Assembly: GCA_937936695.1 (NCBI GenBank)
Contig: CALHCK010000225.1
Span: 1 to 10,307, forward strand
Direction: 5' to 3'
Length of the DNA stretch: 10,307 nucleotides
From: an uncultured Polaribacter sp.
GTDB lineage: Bacteria; Bacteroidota; Bacteroidia; Flavobacteriales; Flavobacteriaceae
The notes beneath the pieces were generated by a model that was given only the letters and a program-made list of their open reading frames with translations, had not been told where the DNA came from and ran no database searches. The translations under genes and the position numbers were made by a program. Below, piece by piece: positions 1-6,158 of this stretch (within the stretch, counting starts at the first letter, position 1; each line of letters begins with the position of its first letter).

Positions 1-1532
1 TTGCTTTAATTTTAGGCTTAATTATAGGTATTTCTTTAAACGGAAATCCTACAAATTTATTAGGCACATCTAACAAATCTTCTCAAGAATTAAAAATTAA
101 GAAACTAATTAATTTTATTGAAAAAGATTATGTAGATAAAGTAGATACAGACAATCTTTTAGATGTTGCAATTAAGCAAATGCTAGACAAATTAGACCCA
201 CATTCTGTATACATTCCAAAAGAAAATTTACAAGCAGTTACAGAAAATATGCAAGGTAATTTTGTAGGTATTGGGGTGCAATTTAGAATGATAAACGATA
301 CCATAACTGTTATACAGCCTATAAAAGGAGGCCCTAGCATTAAAGCAGGTATTAAGGCTGGAGACAGAATACTAATTGCAGATACAGATACTTTATTTGG
401 TAAAAATTTATTTACAAGTTCGGTTCCTAAATATCTAAAAGGAAAACCAAACACAAATGTAAATCTTAAAATATACAGAAAAAGCAATGATTCTTTATTC
501 GACATTGATTTAACTCGCGGAAGGGTAAACATTAAAAGTGTTGATTTAGCCTACATGCTAAATGATTCTATTGGCTATATAAAATTAGACCGTTTTGCTA
601 GAAATACCTACAGAGAATTTAAAACCTCTTTAAATACTTTAACCGATAAAGGTATGACAGATTTAGTCTTAGATTTAAGAGGTAATGGCGGCGGATTTAT
701 AGACATTGCTAACCGTATAATTGATGAATTCTTAGAAGATGATAAGCTAATTGTTTTTACAAAAAATAATAAAGGAGAAATTGATGAATCTTATGCTACT
801 TCTGTTGGAAGTTTTGAAAAAGGAGGTTTGTATGTTTTAATTGATGAAAATTCTGCCTCTGCCTCAGAAATTGTTGCTGGTGCATTACAAGACAATGACA
901 AAGGAACTATTATTGGTAGACGTTCTTTTGGAAAAGGACTAGTACAGGTAGAAATGGATTTAGGTGATGGTTCTGCTGTAAGACTAACAACTGCTCGTTA
1001 TTATACACCTACCGGACGTTCTATTCAAAAACCATACAGTAAAGACGGAAATAAAGAATATTACAAAGACTACCAAGACAGAGTATTAAATGGTGAGTTA
1101 CTGCATAAAGATAGCATAAAAGTAGTAGATTCTTTAAAATTTAAAACACCTAAAGGAAAAACTGTTTACGGTGGTGGTGGTATTATACCTGATGTATTTG
1201 TAGGTATAGATACCACATCATACATATCTAATTTTTATTTTAACACTGTTAACGATTTTGCTTTTGAATATGTTGATAATAATAGAAACAAATTATCACA
1301 TTGGACACTAGAGAAATTTATAGCTAATTTTGATAATGATAGACTAATTCTTAATCAGTTTTTATCTAAAAATAAGCAAAAAATAAGCGCTAAAGCAGAA
1401 GAAAAAGTAAGACAATATTTAAAAGCATCTATAGCCAATGTGTTATTTGGAGATGAGGCTTTTCAAAGAATACTACACAAAAAAGATAAAATGTTGCTTA
1501 AAGTTTTAGAGTTGGAAAGTACAGGTGAATAG
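1..1532 (+). CDS. S41-family C-terminal processing peptidase (CtpA/Prc-like), 5' partial
   Basis: The reading frame is open from position 3 to the TAG at 1530-1532, so the true start lies left of the window; the internal ATG at 180 is not the start. The first visible residues (ALILGLIIGISL) look like the end of an N-terminal signal or membrane anchor, which places the protease in the periplasm. An N-terminal helical segment (about 180-260, containing LDPHSVYI) is followed by a PDZ domain (about 260-520, GIGVQF onward) and the S41 core. The catalytic Ser is the middle serine of SASASE (codon 858-860). The Lys of FGKG (933-935) lies 25 residues later and a Gln follows four residues after that, which is the Ser/Lys/Gln spacing of Prc and CtpA. 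The family cleaves exported proteins from C-terminal tails. A C-terminal extension of about 100 residues resembles other Bacteroidota S41 proteases. It probably forms an operon with the downstream lpxH-like gene. The family call is firm; the substrate is unknown. Confidence 0.95.
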   Translation, partial: ALILGLIIGISLNGNPTNLLGTSNKSSQELKIKKLINFIEKDYVDKVDTDNLLDVAIKQMLDKLDPHSVYIPKENLQAVTENMQGNFVGIGVQFRMINDTITVIQPIKGGPSIKAGIKAGDRILIADTDTLFGKNLFTSSVPKYLKGKPNTNVNLKIYRKSNDSLFDIDLTRGRVNIKSVDLAYMLNDSIGYIKLDRFARNTYREFKTSLNTLTDKGMTDLVLDLRGNGGGFIDIANRIIDEFLEDDKLIVFTKNNKGEIDESYATSVGSFEKGGLYVLIDENSASASEIVAGALQDNDKGTIIGRRSFGKGLVQVEMDLGDGSAVRLTTARYYTPTGRSIQKPYSKDGNKEYYKDYQDRVLNGELLHKDSIKVVDSLKFKTPKGKTVYGGGGIIPDVFVGIDTTSYISNFYFNTVNDFAFEYVDNNRNKLSHWTLEKFIANFDNDRLILNQFLSKNKQKISAKAEEKVRQYLKASIANVLFGDEAFQRILHKKDKMLLKVLELESTGE

Positions 1533-1547
1533 CTTTTCTTTGCACCA

Positions 1548-2312
1548 ATGATTACGATAAACACCACAGCAGGCAAAAAAATATATTTTGCGTCAGACCA
1601 ACATTTAGGTGCCCCAACTCCAGAAATCAGCTTTCCTAGAGAGCAAAAATTTGTTGCATGGTTAAACAAGGTTCAAAAAGATGCTGAAGCTATTTTTTTA
1701 TTAGGTGATTTATTTGATTTTTGGTTTGAATACAAAACAGTAGTTCCTAAAGGGTTTGTAAGAGTTCTTGGTAAACTGGCTGAAATAAGCGACAAAGGAA
1801 TACCAATTTATTTTTTTATAGGAAACCATGATTTATGGATGAATGATTACTTTGAAAAAGAATTAAACATCCCTGTATTCCGATCTCCTCAAGAATTCTG
1901 TATCAATAACAAAAAGTTTTTAATTGGTCATGGAGATGGCTTAGGCCCTGGTGATAATGGATACAAATTCATGAAAAAGATATTTACATTTCCTTTATTT
2001 AAATGGATGTTTAAATGGTTTCACCCTGATTTAGGAGTAAGTTTAGGACATTATATGTCTGTAAAAAACAAACTTATTTCTGGTGATGACGATGCTAAAT
2101 ATTTAGGTGATGAAAATGAATGGCTTGTACTTTACTGCAAAGAAAAATTAACAACGCAACATTATGATTATTTTATTTTTGGACACAGACACTTGCCGTT
2201 AAATATTGATTTAAAAGAGAATAGTAAATACATAAACCTCGGAGATTGGATTCAGTATTTTACTTACGGAGAGTTTAATACCGATTTTAAACTTTTAGAA
2301 TACAAGAATTAA
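1548..2312 (+). CDS. lpxH: UDP-2,3-diacylglucosamine diphosphatase (LpxH-like metallophosphoesterase)
   Basis: This 254-residue protein has every metal-binding block of a calcineurin-like phosphoesterase in order: D17-x-H19 (SDQHLG), D54 (LGDLFDFW), N93-H94-D95 (GNHDLW), H128 (GHGD) and H213-x-H215 (GHRH). The length, the GDLFDFW block and the absence of a signal peptide match the LpxH group. These enzymes split UDP-2,3-diacylglucosamine into lipid X and UMP on the cytoplasmic face of the inner membrane, the fourth step of lipid A synthesis. The GNHD motif, rather than the GNRD of E. coli LpxH, resembles the LpxH2 subgroup, so the exact substrate is inferred. The hydrophobic and aromatic stretch at residues 143-160 (KKIFTFPLFKWMFKWF) could be the membrane or acyl-chain contact. 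The ATG at 1548 follows the protease stop by 15 bases with no Shine-Dalgarno, as is usual in Bacteroidota. The stop overlaps that of the convergent neighbour. Confidence 0.85.
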   Translation: MITINTTAGKKIYFASDQHLGAPTPEISFPREQKFVAWLNKVQKDAEAIFLLGDLFDFWFEYKTVVPKGFVRVLGKLAEISDKGIPIYFFIGNHDLWMNDYFEKELNIPVFRSPQEFCINNKKFLIGHGDGLGPGDNGYKFMKKIFTFPLFKWMFKWFHPDLGVSLGHYMSVKNKLISGDDDAKYLGDENEWLVLYCKEKLTTQHYDYFIFGHRHLPLNIDLKENSKYINLGDWIQYFTYGEFNTDFKLLEYKN

Positions 2313-3211
2313 AAATAAATTTCTTGTGCCAAACGAAATGTATTAGCATGAGCATTTACAATGGTATTTACATCTGCAGAATACCCACCACCCATAGAAC
2401 ACATTATAGGTATTTTTGCATTAAAACAAGTTTGCAAAACAAAAGCATCTCTTTCTTTACATCCAAAAGTTGTTAAAGATAACTTTCCTAATTTATCTGT
2501 TTTTAAAACATCTACACCGCACAAATAATAGATAAAATCTGGTTTTTCTTGATGTATTAAATCTGGTAATTTATTTTTTAAAATTGATAAATACTCCTCA
2601 TCTTCTACATCGTTTTCTAAGGCGATATCTAAATCAGAATTTTCTTTTACAAAAGGGTAATTTGTTTTTCCGTGCATAGAAAATGTAAAAACCTCATTAT
2701 CATCATTAAAAATTTCTGCAGTACCATTTCCTTGGTGTACATCTAAATCTACAATTAATACTTTTTTAACCAAACCTTTATTTAACAAATATCTTGCACC
2801 AATTGCTTGATCATTTAACATACAAAAGGCTTCTCCTCTGTTAGAAAACGCGTGATGTGTTCCACCTGCTATATTCATGGCTATACCATATTTTAAAGCA
2901 AATTCAGACGCTTTTATTGTTCCGTCTGCAATTATCATCTCTCGTTCTATAAGTGCCTCAGAAAGCGGAAAACCAATTTTTCTTGCTGCTTTCTGATTTA
3001 AAGTAATATTTAATAAATCAAAAAAATACTCTGCATCATGTACTGTAAAAAAATGTTTGCTATTTGGAATCTCAGGCTCAAAAAAATTTTCTTGTAAACA
3101 AGTACCTTCATATAACAATTGCTGATGCAAAAGGTCATACTTTTCCATAGGAAATCGATGCCCTTCTTTTAACGGATGATTATATATAGGATGATAAGCT
3201 ACTTTAAGCAT
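2309..3211 (-). CDS. Histone deacetylase superfamily (AcuC/class II-like) zinc hydrolase
   Basis: This is a 300-residue arginase/deacetylase-fold protein with no signal peptide, so probably cytoplasmic. The diagnostic motifs are all present: the catalytic His pair H119-H120 in GGTHHA, the zinc ligands D157 and H159 in DLDVHQGNGT, the third zinc ligand D234 in CGVDVLKTDKLG, and the transition-state Tyr Y277 in GGGYS. It is therefore predicted to be an active zinc-dependent deacylase. Bacterial relatives act on acetylated proteins (AcuC on acetyl-CoA synthetase) or on acetylpolyamines and other small molecules. Nothing in the neighbourhood (no acetyltransferase, no acs) says which applies here. 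The length is typical of the short bacterial form without extra domains. The ATG at 3209-3211 gives the expected N-terminus (KVAYHPIYNHPL). It appears to be a single-gene unit, separated from the upstream minus-strand gene by a terminator and convergent with lpxH. The family is certain and the substrate unknown. Confidence 0.92.
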   Translation of the reverse strand: MLKVAYHPIYNHPLKEGHRFPMEKYDLLHQQLLYEGTCLQENFFEPEIPNSKHFFTVHDAEYFFDLLNITLNQKAARKIGFPLSEALIEREMIIADGTIKASEFALKYGIAMNIAGGTHHAFSNRGEAFCMLNDQAIGARYLLNKGLVKKVLIVDLDVHQGNGTAEIFNDDNEVFTFSMHGKTNYPFVKENSDLDIALENDVEDEEYLSILKNKLPDLIHQEKPDFIYYLCGVDVLKTDKLGKLSLTTFGCKERDAFVLQTCFNAKIPIMCSMGGGYSADVNTIVNAHANTFRLAQEIYF

Positions 3212-3242
3212 TTAGCAATCTACTATTAATTATACTCATAAA

Positions 3243-3277
3243 AAAAAGCGATTCAAAATTTATTTAAATCGCTTTTT
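3243..3277 (-). terminator. Rho-independent terminator after the T9SS surface protein gene
   Basis: A perfect 11-bp inverted repeat (AAAAAGCGATT at 3243-3253, AATCGCTTTTT at 3267-3277) flanks a 13-base loop, with A and T runs on both outer sides. It starts 16 bases beyond the stop codon of the 827-residue protein gene (stop at 3293-3295) on the minus strand. The flanking A/T runs would let it end transcription in either direction. It also separates that gene from the downstream deacetylase gene, which starts 32 bases beyond it and so presumably needs its own promoter or read-through. Confidence 0.75.
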
Positions 3278-3292
3278 CTATTTTTTTAGAAC

Positions 3293-5776
3293 TTATCTTA
3301 TAATTTTCTTACTAACAGTACTTCCGTCAGACAACTTTATTTTAACTATATATAAACCGCTTTTATAATTAAAGAGATTAATTTGATTTCTTGAACTGAT
3401 TTCTTGCTTAGAAAATGTTAATTGCTTCCCTAAAATATCATACAAAGTAATAGAATTTATATTCAAATCACTATTAGTATTTACTTCTATAACATTATTT
3501 TTTAAATAACTAACCGTAACATTATTTTCAGTTATAACAGGATCTTTAACAGACAATACGTTATCTGTTTTAAATTTTATTTGAAAACGATCAGTAAATT
3601 CACCTTGTTCTGCAGTAAAACTATAATCACCCAAAGATAAATTGTGTGTAATATCTAACAAATTATCTTTTAAATATACATTATTTGTTTTTAAAAAATT
3701 TCCTTCTGTTTTTGCTATAGAAATTCTAAATACCGTTGAATTATTTACACTATTTATAAACCCTAAATTAACAATATCTTCATTTGCAACACTTTGTATG
3801 TCTCTACCTTGAATTGCAAATTTCTTTCTAGAATTTTCAATTCTAGAATATATTACGGCAGGTAAATTCCCTCCTGTAGAAAGACTTGGTGCATCAAAAA
3901 GCAACTCATCTTCTTCATTAGAAGCTCCTCTTACATACCCAATTAATATCTGATTAAATATAGATTTTTCTGATATTAAGTTAATCCATAACTTATTTTT
4001 ACCAATAAAAGAAGATGTACTTTTTTTAGACTTAACACCCCCTTTAAGAAGAAGAGGCGCATTACCATCTGCAATTCGCATAGCATTTGTAAAATTTAAC
4101 TGCCCGTCTCTTAAACCTGCTATAAAAAAACTTTGTCCAGAGGGTATACTCGGTCCTCCAACCCCAATTCCTCCTGTACCATTACGCATAACATAATCAT
4201 CAAAACTAAAATTTAAACCATCATTACCAGGATTATCGGCACTTTGAGGGCTCTTTTGTGACCAAAAATATCCGATACCTTCTATTAGGTCTGAATTTTC
4301 AGCAATAAGTATATCAAAATTTATTGCAGACGGATAAGGGTTACCTATAAGATTCCAAGTTCTTCTATTTCTAGCATCATGCTCTATATTTACAGATATA
4401 GTACCTGTATTAAACTCTCCATTAAATCTAATAACATCTTCTATAGATCTTGGAGGACCACCATTATTATTATTTCGCTCGAAAAAACCTGGGTTAGAAG
4501 AAGTTGCCGCATAGCCTACTCCTGGTATTAGATTTTCATTTGCACGAACAATCCTCCAGACACTTGGATCATCAGGTACATTATCATTATTTAAATCTAG
4601 ATAATTAGCTGCATCAAACAAAAATCGTCTATCAGCATCAACACCTTGAAATGCTTGTCCTGATGAGAAGTTTTTAACAGGACTACTCCAAAACGTATAA
4701 TGTAAGTTTTGACTTTTTTTAGGCGTTTGTTTTCTTACAGTTGCCCCGCCTATAGCACCAAGCCTAAAGGTACCTGAATCACTGTTTTGCACAAAATTAC
4801 CTTCAGATCCAACAAATAAAATCCCGTTTACATTAACGTTATTTACAACCTCTACATAAGTATTATTACTAACAATTAAAACAGCACCTGCATTAACAGT
4901 TAAATTACATGCTGAGATATTACCATCATTTGTATTATACGCACCTCTTGCAATAACCACATCTCTTGTAGGTTGATTTTCTGGAGAAGGTACTATATCA
5001 TTTTCCCAATTATTACCATTCCAAACAGCAGGTTCTAAAGGTTCTATTGGCGGAGCACCTGCAGAAGAAGATACCTCTCCTTTAATAGTTAGATCATTAA
5101 ATTCACGAGGGTTTCTACCAAATCCAAAAAACTCATCTTCATCATCCTCTCCGTTAGAACCCCAACCATACAATCTAAAAACAATTTTATTAGGGAAAGA
5201 AACATTTTGCAACCTTCTTACCGTACTCAAAATTATAGGTTCCTGAATACTAGCACGACTATTACGATCTCTAGGCTCATTAATATCAAACCTAAAAGAA
5301 CTTCCTATATCTGTAAAAGTGCAATCTACATCTAACCTATATTGCCATAAAAATTCTCTCGGCCCTCCATTATTCCTTGTAAATTTTGCTATTAAAGTAT
5401 CCAAACTAACTTGATTTCCTTCTTTTGGTACTATTTCAAACTCAAAATAATCACCATCTCTAAAAGCATCTTCTCTTTCTACAGAAAACCCAAATGCAGA
5501 AAATGCTCTAGCTCTTTCCCCTGTCCCTACTAAACCTTCTCCTCTAATTAGTGTCGAAGGTTCTAAACCATCATTAGTTATACTTGCATTTCTTTCACCA
5601 GCTGGAGGTACTGTTGTTATAGATGGTAGAACCTCATTTCTATCGAAACGAGGAATATCCCAAGAAAGAATTCCTTCATTCAGTAAATTCTCTAATTCTG
5701 CATCAGTTTGACCAAAAGAAAAGACTGTAACAAATAAAAAAACTAAAAAAGTTAAAAAATGTGCATGCTTTTTCAT
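3293..5776 (-). CDS. Secreted surface protein with T9SS type A C-terminal sorting domain, function unknown
   Basis: This 827-residue protein begins with a clear Sec signal peptide (MKKHAHFLTFLVFLFVTVFSFG, likely cut before Q23). It ends, at about residues 742-827, with the type A sorting domain of the type IX secretion system; visible pieces are ITLYDILGKQL, NLFNYKSGLYIVKI and a terminal basic KKIIR. It should therefore cross the outer membrane and be anchored or released. Residues 35-235 are rich in beta strands and acidic turns. Residues 250-345 show alternating hydrophobic strands (VVIARGAYNT, LTVNAGAVLIV, VEVVNNVNVNG), suggesting a short beta-solenoid or adhesin-like module. Residues 350-570 carry the flavobacterial pattern HYTFWSSPV and WNLIGNPYPSAINF. 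DLNNDNVPDD (394-403) looks like a calcium-binding aspartate loop. I see no catalytic motif. Binding or adhesion is a guess. It appears monocistronic, bounded by a terminator downstream and a long AT-rich gap upstream. Confidence 0.88.
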   Translation of the reverse strand: MKKHAHFLTFLVFLFVTVFSFGQTDAELENLLNEGILSWDIPRFDRNEVLPSITTVPPAGERNASITNDGLEPSTLIRGEGLVGTGERARAFSAFGFSVEREDAFRDGDYFEFEIVPKEGNQVSLDTLIAKFTRNNGGPREFLWQYRLDVDCTFTDIGSSFRFDINEPRDRNSRASIQEPIILSTVRRLQNVSFPNKIVFRLYGWGSNGEDDEDEFFGFGRNPREFNDLTIKGEVSSSAGAPPIEPLEPAVWNGNNWENDIVPSPENQPTRDVVIARGAYNTNDGNISACNLTVNAGAVLIVSNNTYVEVVNNVNVNGILFVGSEGNFVQNSDSGTFRLGAIGGATVRKQTPKKSQNLHYTFWSSPVKNFSSGQAFQGVDADRRFLFDAANYLDLNNDNVPDDPSVWRIVRANENLIPGVGYAATSSNPGFFERNNNNGGPPRSIEDVIRFNGEFNTGTISVNIEHDARNRRTWNLIGNPYPSAINFDILIAENSDLIEGIGYFWSQKSPQSADNPGNDGLNFSFDDYVMRNGTGGIGVGGPSIPSGQSFFIAGLRDGQLNFTNAMRIADGNAPLLLKGGVKSKKSTSSFIGKNKLWINLISEKSIFNQILIGYVRGASNEEDELLFDAPSLSTGGNLPAVIYSRIENSRKKFAIQGRDIQSVANEDIVNLGFINSVNNSTVFRISIAKTEGNFLKTNNVYLKDNLLDITHNLSLGDYSFTAEQGEFTDRFQIKFKTDNVLSVKDPVITENNVTVSYLKNNVIEVNTNSDLNINSITLYDILGKQLTFSKQEISSRNQINLFNYKSGLYIVKIKLSDGSTVSKKIIR

Positions 5777-5823
5777 ATTTTATTTTTTTAAAATTCATTA
5801 ATACTATGATACTATTTCTTATA

Positions 5824-5847
5824 AAAAGTCACTTTAATAAGACTTTT
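5824..5847 (-). repeat. Inverted repeat (hairpin) in the leader of the surface protein gene
   Basis: A perfect 7-bp inverted repeat, AAAAGTC at 5824-5830 and GACTTTT at 5841-5847, encloses a 10-base loop. It lies 47 bases upstream of the ATG at 5776, in the probable 5' leader. It could form a small hairpin affecting mRNA stability or translation, or be an operator. The sequence alone does not decide between these, and short AT-rich inverted repeats also arise by chance. Confidence 0.4.
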
Positions 5848-5858
5848 CTTACACCATA

Positions 5859-5882
5859 AAAATAAAATAAAATAATAATAAT
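5859..5882. repeat. Short AT microsatellite: three AAAAT then three AAT units
   Basis: Positions 5859-5882 read as three consecutive AAAAT units followed by three AAT units. The tract sits 83 bases upstream of the surface protein start, between a weak promoter candidate and the ATG. Such tracts can change length by slippage during replication and so alter spacing. In a genome this AT-rich it may equally be neutral. Confidence 0.6.
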
Positions 5883-5908
5883 ATACTCTCATTTTTAGTA
5901 AGTTACAG

Positions 5909-5940
5909 AAAAAATAAGAATATTTAATTATTTTAACAAA
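5909..5940 (-). promoter_or_regulatory. Weak candidate Bacteroidota promoter for the surface protein gene
   Basis: On the minus strand a TTTG (-33 type, at 5940-5937) is followed after 20 bases by TATTTTTT (5916-5909), which differs from the Bacteroidota -7 consensus TAnnTTTG only at the last base. This would start transcription near 5900 and leave a leader of about 125 bases. The region is so T-rich that near-matches are expected by chance, so this is only a candidate. Confidence 0.25.
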
Positions 5941-5941
5941 C

Positions 5942-5978
5942 TAGTTATTTTTTCACTAAAAAAACAATTAAATAACTA
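5942..5978. repeat. 9-bp inverted repeat in the intergenic region
   Basis: TAGTTATTT (5942-5950) and AAATAACTA (5970-5978) are perfect inverted copies separated by 19 bases. The repeat lies directly upstream of the candidate TTTG promoter element at 5937-5940, where an activator or repressor site for the surface protein gene could be. No known regulator site is recognised. Confidence 0.4.
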
Positions 5979-6000
5979 AGATTTATAAAAAAATTTATGC

Positions 6001-6018
6001 TTTTTTTTTAAAAAAAAA
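6001..6018. repeat. T9A9 palindromic homopolymer tract
   Basis: Nine T followed directly by nine A make a perfect 18-base palindrome. Tracts of this kind are stiff, exclude bound proteins poorly, and slip easily in replication. It sits between the metG terminator and the putative promoter of the surface protein gene. It may act as an upstream AT-rich promoter-activating element, but that is speculation. Confidence 0.6.
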
Positions 6019-6070
6019 TTATTCTAATAAACTATTACTCTGCAAAAAAGATTAATTTTAAAATAATATA

Positions 6071-6110
6071 AAAAAAGAGCACTAGTCTAAAAAATTAAAT
6101 GTTCTTTTTT
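6071..6110 (-). terminator. Probable Rho-independent terminator of metG
   Basis: An imperfect 11-bp inverted repeat (AAAAAAGAGCA at 6071-6081, TGTTCTTTTTT at 6100-6110) with an 18-base loop begins 48 bases after the metG stop on the minus strand. In the metG transcript the stem has one A-C mismatch and ends in its own U run. The stem is weak, but the position and the U run fit a terminator. Confidence 0.45.
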
Positions 6111-6158
6111 TAAGTAAAAACATATGGTAATTAAAAAGCATCTATACAATTACAAATT

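Larger units (their letters stand above)
5777..6158. other. AT-rich intergenic region between the surface protein gene and metG
   Basis: This 382-base gap holds no supportable gene. Reading the minus strand, it contains the 3' end of the metG transcript with a probable terminator (6071-6110). Next comes an extremely AT-rich stretch with a T9A9 palindrome (6001-6018) and a 9-bp inverted repeat (5942-5950 with 5970-5978). Beyond these lie a weak promoter candidate (5909-5940), an AAAAT/AAT microsatellite (5859-5882) and a small hairpin (5824-5847), ending at the surface protein ATG. It most likely serves as the promoter and 5' untranslated leader of the surface protein gene. Confidence 0.7.

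Noticed and set aside
180..182. ATG at 180 as start of the S41 protease
   Set aside because: The frame is open to the left edge of the window and encodes a membrane anchor and conserved N-terminal helix before this codon, so the gene is truncated by the window.
128..532. Minus-strand open frame of 134 codons opposite the S41 protease
   Set aside because: It lies wholly opposite the PDZ-coding part of a well-supported protease gene, its translation resembles no family, and long antisense frames are common in this codon usage.
1463..1669. Minus-strand 68-codon frame across the protease-lpxH junction
   Set aside because: It overlaps two well-supported genes on the opposite strand and has no recognisable domain.
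6001..6018. T9A9 palindrome as a terminator
   Set aside because: It has no loop and no G-C pairs, and metG already has a better terminator candidate closer to its stop.
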